Source: Synechococcales cyanobacterium C42_A2020_086
GTDB lineage: Bacteria; Cyanobacteriota; Cyanobacteriia; Elainellales; Elainellaceae
Reading direction: 5' to 3'
Length of the DNA stretch: 64,000 bases
NCBI GenBank assembly: GCA_015272325.1
Contig: JACYLU010000029.1
Span: 1 to 64,000 of the forward strand
Part shown: positions 36,725-45,363 of the stretch, piece by piece
Layout of the letters: each line of letters opens with the position of its first letter
Numbering within the stretch: the stretch's first letter is position 1
Notes under the pieces: model-generated
The model's input: the letters and a program-made list of their open reading frames with translations, nothing else
Told to the model about the DNA's origin: nothing
The model's database searches: none
Program-made: the position numbers and the translations under genes

Positions 36725-37234
36725 TTAAGGCTGCGATCTATCTACTAAATCTAGCAAGCGGAACCAGGCGATCTGATTAATTTCGGCAAGCGCCTGGTTT
36801 TGTTCATCCCTGATGCTGTTACGGAGCCGGCGCTCGAACTCGCTGAGAATGCTCTCTTTTGTATGGTTTTTCACCGCTACAATGAACGGAAAGCCAAAGG
36901 TTGCCCAGTAGGTATGATTGAGCTGCTGAAAGCGCTCATATTCCTCGGGGCTAAGACGATTTAATCCCGCTCCAGCCTGCTCTTGCACAGAGGCATCTGC
37001 CATTTTCGCCCGCGTGCCCAAGTCGGGATGGGCGCGAATCAGAGCGAGCTGCTCATCAGGAGTCATCGCCTGCACCACCGTCACCATTTGCTGATGCAGA
37101 TCTGCTACATCCCGGAACGGGCGCCGCTGCCAAACTCGTCTTGCAACTTCAGGCGTATCTTCAAAGACCGTCTCCAAGGCAGCCGTAAATTCAGACTGAC
37201 TCATGGCATTCAGGGCGGCGATCGAATAGGTCAT
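36725..37234 (-). CDS. uraD: OHCU decarboxylase
   Basis: A 169-residue helical enzyme that turns 2-oxo-4-hydroxy-4-carboxy-5-ureidoimidazoline into S-allantoin in uric acid breakdown. Family markers are LNAMSQSEFTAALETVFEDTPEVARRVW, the catalytic His in LIRAHPDLGTRAKMADAS, LNHTYWATFGFPFIVAVKNHT and FERRLRNSIRDEQNQAL. Other ureide genes are not in the window. It starts 17 bp after the leucine-rich-repeat gene on the same strand, so the two may share a transcript. Confidence 0.92.
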   Translation of the reverse strand: MTYSIAALNAMSQSEFTAALETVFEDTPEVARRVWQRRPFRDVADLHQQMVTVVQAMTPDEQLALIRAHPDLGTRAKMADASVQEQAGAGLNRLSPEEYERFQQLNHTYWATFGFPFIVAVKNHTKESILSEFERRLRNSIRDEQNQALAEINQIAWFRLLDLVDRSQP

Positions 37235-37251
37235 GGAGAAGGGCTAGGGGA

Positions 37252-38331
37252 TCACTCAAATGGCGTAGGAGAGGAATCGGCGGACAGATCGGGAGAAAAG
37301 CGGCAAATGGTTTCGGGTTGCACCGGACAGGTCAGCAGATTCAGGGGGTTGCCGCGCAGATCCAACCAGGTCAGACGCGACAGCGATTTTAACATGCTGA
37401 CATCGACCACACGATTATTGTACAGATCCAGCCAAGTCAAGTTAGTCAGAACCATTAGGGGACTGACATCCTCAATTTGGTTATTAAACAGCAGCAGCTC
37501 CGTTAAGTTAGTTAGGGGCTGCAGCGATTCCACATTGGCAATTTGATTGTTGCCTATGGTCAACTTGTTCAAATTCGTTAGAGCCGCCAAGGGGCTGATA
37601 TCGCTAATCTGGTTATCAAACAGAGCTAGCCAACGCAGGTTGGTTAGCGTGGACAGAGGGCGAATGTCTGTGATTTCATTGCTGCCCAGAGACAGCCAAG
37701 TGAGGTTGGTGAGGGTCGTCAAGGGGGTGATATCAGCAACTTGGTTGCTGAGCAGCGAAAGCAGAGTGAGATCGGTGAGCGAACTGAGCGGCCGCACATC
37801 GCTAATTTGATTGTCTGATAGGGACAGAGTTGTTAGGCGGGTCAGCGAGCTGAGGGGGCGCAGGTCACTAATCTGGTTATCAAACAACGACAACACCGAT
37901 AAATTCGTGAGTCCAGACAGAGGCGTCAGATCGGAGACTTGGTTGCTGTCGATGTAGAGGGCCGTCAGCTGGGAGAGAGAGGCTAGAGGACGGAGATCAG
38001 AAATGTGATTGACGTTGAGAGAAAGCCACTGTAACTGATCAAAAACCGCCAGCGGGCTGATATCCACCAAATTGAGCCGACTCAGATCGAGGGCGGGCGC
38101 ACTGGATAGAAGCCGATCTGCCGTTTCGCAGTCCGAGGTGCCGCTGATTTGCAGCAGCGTTTCAACTGTGTAGCGGGCATCCGGCGATAAAGCTTGCCGT
38201 TGCTCACACCAGTCGGCAAACCGCTGCCTCGGTGACTGGTCCGGCAGCCCTTGCTGAGGAGCGGCAGCCGCGGGGCACCCCACAAGAGCCAGTATGAACC
38301 CGAACCATGCGTATGTTTGCTGCTTGATCAT
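37252..38331 (-). CDS. Leucine-rich-repeat protein (internalin/SDS22-like), secreted
   Basis: A 359-residue protein from ATG 38331. A signal peptide (YAWFGFILALVGCPAAAAP) is followed by an 80-residue Cys-containing region and then about eleven 22-residue leucine-rich repeats of the form LTxLxLxxNxISDIxPLSxL. Repeats are nearly identical, for example LSSLTRLTTLSLSDNQISDV and LSTLTNLRWLALFDNQISDI. Such solenoids bind proteins. Nothing shows a catalytic domain. The frame extends 12 codons upstream with no features. Repeat copies invite recombination, so copy number may vary between strains. Confidence 0.88.
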   Translation of the reverse strand: MIKQQTYAWFGFILALVGCPAAAAPQQGLPDQSPRQRFADWCEQRQALSPDARYTVETLLQISGTSDCETADRLLSSAPALDLSRLNLVDISPLAVFDQLQWLSLNVNHISDLRPLASLSQLTALYIDSNQVSDLTPLSGLTNLSVLSLFDNQISDLRPLSSLTRLTTLSLSDNQISDVRPLSSLTDLTLLSLLSNQVADITPLTTLTNLTWLSLGSNEITDIRPLSTLTNLRWLALFDNQISDISPLAALTNLNKLTIGNNQIANVESLQPLTNLTELLLFNNQIEDVSPLMVLTNLTWLDLYNNRVVDVSMLKSLSRLTWLDLRGNPLNLLTCPVQPETICRFSPDLSADSSPTPFE

Positions 38332-38686
38332 GATTAAGATGCGCGAGGATAAGCAGAGGATAAGCAAGAGTGAGGACAGATCTAGCCGGGAATCTCAGCT
38401 TTACTCGTTGATTCTAGCGAGCTTTGGGCAAACTAACCGCAGTGCTAATTTTCGGCTGTTCTCAGTTCCGTCCGTTCTCGCAATGCCCGCCCACGCTCTA
38501 TGACCGCTAGTATAAAGTGAGTATCTAGGGAGTTACCTTAGCAACGGCATCGCAGGGTCTACGGATTTAAATCAAGGGGTCTAAGCTTCTAATCCTAGTT
38601 TTGCCCATCTAGGAAAAGTGGTTTAGAACACTTGAAAGCCGATCAAAAAGCAGATCAAGAGGATAAAAGAGGAGCACGTAGCAGTT
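38332..38686. other. Divergent region between the LRR gene and msrB
   Basis: No gene in 355 bp. GAGGAG at 38667-38672 lies about 15 bp before the msrB start. AGTATAAAG near 38509-38517 could be part of a promoter. Confidence 0.3.
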
Positions 38687-39097
38687 ATGGCATCCACCAA
38701 TCAGGAATTCGAGATCAGCAAATCTGAAGCAGAATGGCGCGAGAGTCTAACGCCGGAACAGTTCTACGTCCTGCGTAAGCATGGCACAGAACGCGCTGGT
38801 ACTAGCCCGTTGGATAAACTCTACGATGCGGGCATCTATGAGTGCGCCGGCTGCGGCCTACCGCTGTTCTCCTCCGACACCAAATTCAACAGCGGCACAG
38901 GTTGGCCCAGCTTCTACGCGCCCCTCGACAATGCGGTAGAAACGTCGGTGGACCGCTCGCTGTTCATGACGCGCATTGAAGTTCACTGCCGACGCTGCGG
39001 TGGGCATTTGGGGCATGTGTTCAATGATGGTCCGGCACCCACGGGTCAGCGCTATTGCATGAATGGTGTGGCGCTCAAATTTGTGCCAAGGGCTTGA
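38687..39097 (+). CDS. msrB: Peptide-methionine (R)-S-oxide reductase
   Basis: A 136-residue MsrB that reduces methionine-R-sulfoxide in proteins. Two CxxC pairs for zinc (YECAGCGLPLF and VHCRRCGGHLGHVF) and the fingerprint FNSGTGWPSFYAP are seen. The catalytic Cys is in GQRYCMNGVALKF near the C-terminus. Length and blocks are complete. It lies between stress-type genes. Confidence 0.96.
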   Translation: MASTNQEFEISKSEAEWRESLTPEQFYVLRKHGTERAGTSPLDKLYDAGIYECAGCGLPLFSSDTKFNSGTGWPSFYAPLDNAVETSVDRSLFMTRIEVHCRRCGGHLGHVFNDGPAPTGQRYCMNGVALKFVPRA

Positions 39098-39207
39098 ATC
39101 ATCATGGCCCGCCGTGTGGCTGCCAAAAGCTCGACAATTTGGGCATTGGGATCGCGCTGCTGCACAAAGGCTGCTGTGGCAGTGCCATCATAATGCCAAT
39201 CCGCACG
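39055..39207 (-). pseudogene. Possible coding remnant antisense to the end of msrB
   Basis: A minus-strand frame without start codon reads RADWHYDGTATAAF, then DPNAQIVELLAATRRAMM. About 36 of its 51 codons lie outside msrB and look like protein. It sits directly downstream, in transcript sense, of the DUF1400 remnant. I do not recognise the family; it could be chance. Confidence 0.25.
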
Positions 39208-39220
39208 TTTTCTAATCTAC

Positions 39221-39466
39221 CTAATAGAAGCCGTTCAACCCCGCATCGGTTCGCAGCACCGTACTCAGTTGCTGCAATGCCTCCACCCCCAGGGTGAAAT
39301 AGGTTAACTGCGAGACTGTAACAGGGGCGACTTCAAATCGATAGCGCAGAAACTGCCGCAGTTCTGCCAGTGCCTGTGCATTCACAAAATTGTTGTCGCC
39401 GTTCCCGTCATACTCGTTCCTATGCTGTAATCCACGATTGATCACCAGACAACACCCTCTCCTCAT
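39221..39466 (-). pseudogene. Alpha/beta hydrolase (DUF1400 domain) gene remnant
   Basis: The segment LAELRQFLRYRFEVAPVTVSQLTYFTLG and the following ALQQLSTVLRTDAGLNGFY match the middle of the DUF1400 domain at the N-terminus of many cyanobacterial alpha/beta hydrolases. In intact relatives GFY is followed by an Ala-rich helix; here a stop comes at once, and the hydrolase domain is absent. The N-terminal codons (39386-39466) do not resemble the family. It is a truncated leftover of 80-odd codons, not a working gene. Confidence 0.5.
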
Positions 39467-39655
39467 GCCGCTAACCCCGGGTCAAGCTGCTCTTTCAGGA
39501 CACCTGCGCAGACACTGACTGCAGAAAGGTGTGAAGTCTTCACTGAATACCCCACGTTATTCCACTTTTTCTTACGGGCAACCCTCATAAGGCTGATTAA
39601 GGTAGAGAAGCAGAAGCAAATCCAGATCTATTCATTTGGATTATTTGGAGATTCT

Positions 39656-40138
39656 ATGATTTATCACATTTCGATTTCTGCTTATAACCCCAAACATGTT
39701 GCCGAGGTGATTGCTCAACTCTGGCAAGGTCAGGTCATTCCCTTTCCCAATCATCCGGGATCCTATATAGCGCTCGCCTTTGATCTCTATGGCACGATGA
39801 TTGAAGTGCTGCCTAAGGGGACAGAGCTGAGACCAGGCAAAACCGAAGGATATGTTCAGTTTGCTGAGGCTACGGCGCAGCAGTCGCCCTATAGCGCCAC
39901 CCATGCGGCAATTTCGGTACCGCTGAGCGAGGCAGAGATCCGCGCCATTGGTGAGCGCGAAGGTTGGCAGGTAAATCGCTGCAATCGCGCTGGTTTCTTT
40001 GAAATCATTGAATTCTGGCTCGAAAATCAACTAATGCTAGAACTGCTGCCGCCGGAATTTGCCGCTCGCTATCTGGCGTTCACCGAACCCCACGCCCTGA
40101 AGTACACCCTAGGCGAGATGGCGACCGCTGCACCCTAA
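39656..40138 (+). CDS. VOC-like (glyoxalase-fold) hypothetical protein
   Basis: A 160-residue protein beginning IYHISISAYNPKHVAEVIAQLW, with ALAFDLYGTMIEVLPKG and a second half ATHAAISVPLSEAEIRAIGEREGW ending IIEFWLENQLMLELLPPE. The paired beta-alpha-beta pattern suggests a vicinal-oxygen-chelate fold, with possible metal ligands His4, Glu in MIEV, His in THAA and Glu in LELL. It has no recognised activity. It lies 37 bp before the DUF3574 gene on the same strand and is probably co-transcribed. Confidence 0.7.
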   Translation: MIYHISISAYNPKHVAEVIAQLWQGQVIPFPNHPGSYIALAFDLYGTMIEVLPKGTELRPGKTEGYVQFAEATAQQSPYSATHAAISVPLSEAEIRAIGEREGWQVNRCNRAGFFEIIEFWLENQLMLELLPPEFAARYLAFTEPHALKYTLGEMATAAP

Positions 40139-40175
40139 GACCGCCGCTCATTATCATTCACCCACGAGGTTCATC

Positions 40176-41336
40176 ATGAGTGCTGCACTCTCCCAACCCC
40201 CTGCCTTGATTCAGCACGATCTCTACTTCAGCCAGACCTTACTAAATGGCGATCAGGTGACGCCGGAGCAGTTTCAATCGTTTATCAACGAGGTGATTAC
40301 GCCGCGTTTCCCCGCCGGATTGACGCTATATGAAGCCCAAGGGCAAGCCCAGAACGGTTCCCTTACCTCCACGCAGGTTATCAGCCTGTTTGTAGAAGAT
40401 ACAGCGACTAGCGAGGCGTCTGTAAACGAGATTGTTACCGTCTATGAACGCTGCTTCCCCGGAACAAGGGTGGTGCAAGCTGCCAATACCGACGAACTCA
40501 AGGTGGGTTTTGGCATTGGCGAGAATCTGATCGATAACGATCCGGTTCCCGAACTCATTCAGGTCGATCTGCTGTTTGGTCGCGCTATCGCAGGGATGGG
40601 GGAAGTGTCACCGGAGCAGTTTCAGAGGTTTGTCGATCAATCGATCACGCCGCGCTTTCCCGAGGGTTTGACCGTCATTGATGCTCGTGGGCAATTTCAA
40701 GATAGGACAGGCACAATCATCAAAGAGCCTTCGCAAGCCGTCAGCCTGATCCTGGAAGACACTCCACAAAACGAAGCAGCACTTGATCAGATCGTTGGCG
40801 ACTATGTGCAGCAATTTCAGCAGGAAAGCGTGTTGCAAGCCGTCAACGAAGCGATCACCGTTCGTTTTGGTCCAGATGATCAGCTCATCGATAGCGATAG
40901 CGTTCCCGAGATCATTCAGGTTGATTTGTTCTTTGGACGCAACATTGCAGGTAGAGACGAAGTTAGCGAGGCACAGTTTCAAGACTTTGTGGATGAGGTG
41001 ATCGCGCCACGCTTCAGTCATCAATCTGTCCCGATAACGGTATTTGATGCAGACGGTCAATTTCAAGACCGCACAAGTACTATTATCGAAGAAAACTCTA
41101 AGGTCGTGAGCCTGCTGCTGCCCGACACCCAGCGCAATGAGGCTGCCATCAACCAGACTGTGACGCAATACATGCAGCAGTTTCAACAGGAAAGTGTGCT
41201 GATGGTCGTGGATGAGGAGATCGAGACGAAAATCGAGGTGGAGTCACCAGCTTGCGGGATTGGCAGATGCGAAACACTGCTGCCAGACTGGCTGCTCCAG
41301 AATTTGAGTGTGATGGTCCCTGGTTTTAGCCACTAA
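40176..41336 (+). CDS. Triple DUF3574-domain protein
   Basis: A 386-residue protein with three tandem copies of a DUF3574-like unit of about 120 residues. Each begins with a hydrophobic strand and helix: HDLYFSQTLLNGDQVTPEQF, VDLLFGRAIAGMGEVSPEQF and VDLFFGRNIAGRDEVSEAQF, then TPRFPxGLTV or APRF, GQFQDRT, VSLIL and YVQQFQQESVL. Units two and three are the most alike, even in DNA, so the second duplication is recent. The function of DUF3574 is not established, and members usually carry one unit. No signal peptide is seen. GAGG precedes the ATG. The gene converges on the GMC oxidoreductase with nine bp between. Confidence 0.75.
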   Translation: MSAALSQPPALIQHDLYFSQTLLNGDQVTPEQFQSFINEVITPRFPAGLTLYEAQGQAQNGSLTSTQVISLFVEDTATSEASVNEIVTVYERCFPGTRVVQAANTDELKVGFGIGENLIDNDPVPELIQVDLLFGRAIAGMGEVSPEQFQRFVDQSITPRFPEGLTVIDARGQFQDRTGTIIKEPSQAVSLILEDTPQNEAALDQIVGDYVQQFQQESVLQAVNEAITVRFGPDDQLIDSDSVPEIIQVDLFFGRNIAGRDEVSEAQFQDFVDEVIAPRFSHQSVPITVFDADGQFQDRTSTIIEENSKVVSLLLPDTQRNEAAINQTVTQYMQQFQQESVLMVVDEEIETKIEVESPACGIGRCETLLPDWLLQNLSVMVPGFSH

Positions 41337-41345
41337 CAAACAAAA

Positions 41346-42851
41346 TTACTTCAGCCGTTCGATCAGGTGGTCGCCCACCCGCAGAGCATTCGCCATGACC
41401 GTCAGTGCAGGGCTAGTACTAGAACTCGACGGGAAGAAGCTGCTGTCTACGACATACAGGTTGTCTACCTCATGGGTGCGGCAATTGAGATCAAGCACGG
41501 AGGTATCTGGATTGCTGCCAAAGCGACAGGTGCCGCACTGATGGGCAACCACCTGCACCGGCATCATGGCGTGGGGGTGGATGTTTTGCGCAAACACGGA
41601 CTGACCCATAGCCTTATCCACCTCCTTCAGCGCTTCCTGCCAGTGATAGAGCAAACGGTCGTGGGCTTCTAGATTGTTGGGTTCGTAGTGCAGCGTGATC
41701 TTTTCTCCCGAGAGACTGACGCGGTTATTGGGATTGGGCAGATCCTCGGTTTGCAGCCACCAGCCAATTGTACGAGTAGCCAACTGTCGCAAACCGGAAC
41801 CGGGCATTAGCTTGGCCAGCACAGACAACAGCGGCGGGGCTTCAGCAAAGATCACGTCCTGTAGGATGCCGCCCGAGTTTTGGATATGTCCCATTGGGTA
41901 GGGAAAACTATCGTTGCCCCAGTAGAAATCGTTGAAGTAGACAGTGCGCTGAAATAGCCCGGAATTGGGATTGGCACTGCGCTGCACAATCACCGTCATC
42001 AGCTGCTTCATCAGGTTGCATCCGACTAAACCGGTGCGATTGGCGATGCCGTTGGGGTGGGTTTCGTTGGCAGAGCGCAGCAGCAGCACGGCCGAGTTAA
42101 TGGCTCCACAGGACAACACCACCAGATGTCCCAAAAACAGGTAGGATTGCCCGTCTACCTCGGCCTCCACCGCTTTGACGGCCGTTCCAGAAGGATTAGT
42201 GTGCAGGCAAACTGCCTTTGCGTTCGACTTGAACGTGACATTGTTGTAAGCCAGAGCAGGCGTGATACCGCTATCTTCCGAATCGGTTCGCCCCTGATCG
42301 CCCAATCCCAACGGCAAATGGCTCGGATGTAGCCCCTGCTTGCTGAAGGAATCGCAGAGGGCGGCGATTTGTGGTTCGTGCTCAACGGCAGGAAAGGGAT
42401 AATCGGCACTGTGGGGCGGCTCGGTGGCATCATCCCCAAGTTTGCCATGCACTTGATAGAGTTGTTCTGCCTCGGTGTAGTAGGGTTCAAAGTCGGCGTA
42501 GGTCAGCTCCCAAGCCGGAGACATGCCATTCTGGTGCGGTACAGCTGTAAAGTCGCGTTCTCGCATCCGCAGCAGTGCCCCGCTCCAGACCTTGGTGTTG
42601 CCACCCACCGAGTAGCTGGTTTGAGGATAGAATGGCTCTCCAGCGTTGTCGTACCACTGCTCAGGCGCATGATACTGCTCCTTTTTGAAGACTTCCACAT
42701 CCACGAGTTCGGAGCTTTCTTTCTCGAGGTAGCCGCCTCGCTCCAGCACCAGGATTTTTTTGCCGCTAGGAGCCAGCTTGCGAGCCAGCGTGCCTCCGCC
42801 TGCGCCGGTACCAACAATAATCACGTCATAATATTGGTCATCAATAATCAT
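41346..42851 (-). CDS. GMC-family FAD-dependent oxidoreductase
   Basis: A 501-residue flavoprotein. The FAD-binding fold starts VIIVGTGAGGGTLARKLA and continues ILVLERGG. The C-terminal substrate part has AHQCGTCRFG and the FAD-contact SSSSTSPALTVMANALR. GMC enzymes oxidise alcohols, sugars or sterol-like compounds; the substrate is unknown. It begins 119 bp after the oxidase subunit III stop on the same strand, so it may be read from the same transcript, passing electrons toward the quinone pool that the oxidase drains (inference). Confidence 0.88.
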   Translation of the reverse strand: MIIDDQYYDVIIVGTGAGGGTLARKLAPSGKKILVLERGGYLEKESSELVDVEVFKKEQYHAPEQWYDNAGEPFYPQTSYSVGGNTKVWSGALLRMRERDFTAVPHQNGMSPAWELTYADFEPYYTEAEQLYQVHGKLGDDATEPPHSADYPFPAVEHEPQIAALCDSFSKQGLHPSHLPLGLGDQGRTDSEDSGITPALAYNNVTFKSNAKAVCLHTNPSGTAVKAVEAEVDGQSYLFLGHLVVLSCGAINSAVLLLRSANETHPNGIANRTGLVGCNLMKQLMTVIVQRSANPNSGLFQRTVYFNDFYWGNDSFPYPMGHIQNSGGILQDVIFAEAPPLLSVLAKLMPGSGLRQLATRTIGWWLQTEDLPNPNNRVSLSGEKITLHYEPNNLEAHDRLLYHWQEALKEVDKAMGQSVFAQNIHPHAMMPVQVVAHQCGTCRFGSNPDTSVLDLNCRTHEVDNLYVVDSSFFPSSSSTSPALTVMANALRVGDHLIERLK

Positions 42852-42970
42852 GGGAGACTCCTTGGAACGGGCAATTGCAGAATTAGACAGCGGTTGAGCA
42901 ATGCTTTAGAGAGCAGTTGTGCAACAACCAGATAGGACGCTGGAAACGCAAGCCAGAACATGGCGAAAGA

Positions 42971-43579
42971 TTACTGCCACACGTAAATCAAGATGAACAG
43001 GATAATCCAGATTACATCCACAAAATGCCAAAACAGAGAAGTCGCTTCAACCCCAAAGAAGCCATTGTCGTAGTTGCCGGGCACAAAGGAACGCGCCAGC
43101 ATCAGGCTCTGCAGCAGAATGCCGGTGAGTACATGTAGTCCATGAAAGCCGGTCAGCAGGTAGAACATGCCGCCGAACAAGCCATCGGTGAAACCGAAGG
43201 GCAGACTGCGCCACTCCATCGCTTGACCCAGTAGGAAATAGCCGCCCATCGCCATCGTGGTCAGCAGAAAGACGCGGAAGCCCCAGAGTTTCTTGTCGTG
43301 CAGGTAGCGCTCGGCGACGTAGATCACAAAACTACTCGACACCAGCACCACAGTATTAATTGCCGGATCGCGGGTTTCCAGACCAGTGACGCCAGAGGGG
43401 TACCAATCAGCAACCGTGGTTTTGTAGATAATATAGCCAGCGAAAAAACTGAGAAAGATGACGCTTTCCGACAGTAAGAACACAATAAAGCCAAACTTGC
43501 TGTTGCCCGCAGCATCATGGGCTTGCTCGTGGCGGATATCGGCTTCAATGGCGTTGGCGATCGAACTTTCAGTAGTCAT
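42971..43579 (-). CDS. ctaE: Heme-copper oxidase subunit III (alternative oxidase cluster)
   Basis: A 202-residue membrane protein with five hydrophobic helices. Markers are FGFIVFLLSESVIFLSFFAGY, AINTVVLVSSSFVIYVAERYL, FYLLTGFHGLHVLTGILLQ and ATSLFWHFVDVIWIILFILIYVWQ, all typical of subunit III. It is 44 bp after ctaD on the same strand. It completes the II-I-III order of cyanobacterial oxidase operons. Confidence 0.93.
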   Translation of the reverse strand: MTTESSIANAIEADIRHEQAHDAAGNSKFGFIVFLLSESVIFLSFFAGYIIYKTTVADWYPSGVTGLETRDPAINTVVLVSSSFVIYVAERYLHDKKLWGFRVFLLTTMAMGGYFLLGQAMEWRSLPFGFTDGLFGGMFYLLTGFHGLHVLTGILLQSLMLARSFVPGNYDNGFFGVEATSLFWHFVDVIWIILFILIYVWQ

Positions 43580-43623
43580 GATTGGCTCTTAGCAGAAAGG
43601 GTGGGCAGGAGTCCAGACATAGG

Positions 43624-45300
43624 TTAAGTGGCTTCAGCAGACGGCTCCGTCGCGGCAACCAGTGGCTCGTCTTTACCGTAACCATAGGGAGGCGCAATCA
43701 CCGTAGGAATGACTTCAAAATTTTCAACGGGGGGCGGCGAGGTGGTCAACCATTCCAAGCCGATGGCTCGCCACGGGTTATCGCCCGCTTTCTTGCCCTG
43801 AATCCAGGAGCTAACCATATTGAGGATAAAGGGCAGCGTGGACATGCCCAGCAGGAACCCACCCAAGCTCGCCACCACATTCCAGTAGGCAAATTCTGGA
43901 TCGTAGGAGGCAACGCGGCGCGGCATCCCCATTAGCCCAGCGGGATGCATCGGCAGAAATGTCAGTGCCGTGCCCACAAAGGTCAAGACAAAGTGGAGTT
44001 TGCCCAATCCTTCGTAATACATGCGTCCGGTTGCCTTGGGGAACCAGTGGTAGAACCCAGCATAGATCCCCATGACAATTGTGCCGTAGAGCACATAGTG
44101 AAAGTGACCAACCACAAAGTAGGTGTTATTCACATGAATATCGAGGGGGACAGAACCCAGCATAATGCCGGTAATGCCAGCGAATACGAAGTTAACAATC
44201 GCCCCCAAGGCAAACAGCATCGGCGTCGTCAGGCGAATTTTGCCGCCCCAAACGGTAGCGACCCAGCCAAACACCTTGATACCCGTTGGCACGCCCACCA
44301 TCATCGTCGTCACCATGAACAAGATGCGCATCCAGCCGGGAGTAGCGCTGGCGTACATGTGGTGTACCCAAACCAAGGCGCTGATGCCGGTAATCAGCAC
44401 TGATGAAACGGCGATCACCCGATAACCAAACAGCGGCTTGCGGGCATGCACTGGCAGCACTTCCGAGAAGATGCCAAACACCGGCAACACCATGACATAC
44501 ACCGCTGGATGGGAATAGAACCAGAAGAAGTGCTGATACAGAATCGGGTTGCCGCCACGCTCTGGCGCAAAGAAGCTGGTGCCTACCGTGAGATCAAATA
44601 GCAGCATTACCGCTCCAGCCGTGAGGGCGGGTAAGCCGTAGAGCTGAATGAGCTGTGCAGCCAGCACCGACCAAACAAAGGCAGGCGTTTTAAACCAGGT
44701 CATGCCGGGGGCGCGCATCTTGAAAATTGTCGTAACGAAATTGACGCCGCCCATAATTGACGAGACGCCCGAGATCGCCACCGCCAGCAGCCACAGCACC
44801 TGACCATTGATCAAGTTGCCTGTGGGGTTTTGCAAACTCACCGGCGGGTAGGCCCACCAGCCCGACTGCGACGGTCCACCCGGCACAAAGAAGCTGGCAA
44901 TCATCAGCACGCCTACTACTGGAATCAACCAGAAGGAAACGGCATTCAGGCGAGGAAAGGCCATATCGGGTGCTCCGATCATTAGCGGCACCAGATAGTT
45001 TGCCAGCCCCACCAGCACTGGGAATGTCCACAGAAATAGCATGATCGAGCCATGCATCGTGAACAGCGCATTGTAGATGGTGCGATCAATCAAGTCGGCA
45101 TCGGGCGTAATCAGCTCGCCGCGCATAATCATCGAGAGCAGCCCACCAACCAGAAAAAAGAAAAACGACGTAACGATGTACTGAATACCAATTACTTTAT
45201 GGTCAGTACTAAAGGTGAAAAACCGTTTCCAGTTGTCGGGCGCACCCGGATAGGGCTGAGCGCGGGTTTCGCCAATGGCTTCGATAGGAATATTGGTCAT
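43624..45300 (-). CDS. ctaD: Heme-copper oxidase subunit I (A2-like, alternative oxidase)
   Basis: A 558-residue, twelve-helix catalytic subunit from ATG 45300. Heme and CuB ligands are present: HGSIMLFLW, FFWFYSHPAVYVMVLP (His-Tyr pair), VWVHHMYASATPGW and FVVGHFHYVLYGTIV. The usual Glu of HPEVY is Ala, and the preceding residues are Tyr-Ser, the A2-type pattern of proton pathway. Canonical aa3 enzymes have HPEVY followed by GFGIIS. It reduces oxygen to water in thylakoid or cytoplasmic membrane. The frame extends 11 codons beyond the chosen start. Confidence 0.95.
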   Translation of the reverse strand: MTNIPIEAIGETRAQPYPGAPDNWKRFFTFSTDHKVIGIQYIVTSFFFFLVGGLLSMIMRGELITPDADLIDRTIYNALFTMHGSIMLFLWTFPVLVGLANYLVPLMIGAPDMAFPRLNAVSFWLIPVVGVLMIASFFVPGGPSQSGWWAYPPVSLQNPTGNLINGQVLWLLAVAISGVSSIMGGVNFVTTIFKMRAPGMTWFKTPAFVWSVLAAQLIQLYGLPALTAGAVMLLFDLTVGTSFFAPERGGNPILYQHFFWFYSHPAVYVMVLPVFGIFSEVLPVHARKPLFGYRVIAVSSVLITGISALVWVHHMYASATPGWMRILFMVTTMMVGVPTGIKVFGWVATVWGGKIRLTTPMLFALGAIVNFVFAGITGIMLGSVPLDIHVNNTYFVVGHFHYVLYGTIVMGIYAGFYHWFPKATGRMYYEGLGKLHFVLTFVGTALTFLPMHPAGLMGMPRRVASYDPEFAYWNVVASLGGFLLGMSTLPFILNMVSSWIQGKKAGDNPWRAIGLEWLTTSPPPVENFEVIPTVIAPPYGYGKDEPLVAATEPSAEAT

Positions 45301-45363
45301 GGGTATCGGCAATGCAAAACGGTAGGGCGACAATAGGGGGTTTGCAGGGGCGCAGGCAGCTCT

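Noticed and set aside
37300-38050. CRISPR-like regular repeats
   Set aside because: The 66-bp periodicity comes from codons of the 22-residue leucine-rich repeats, not from repeat-spacer structure.
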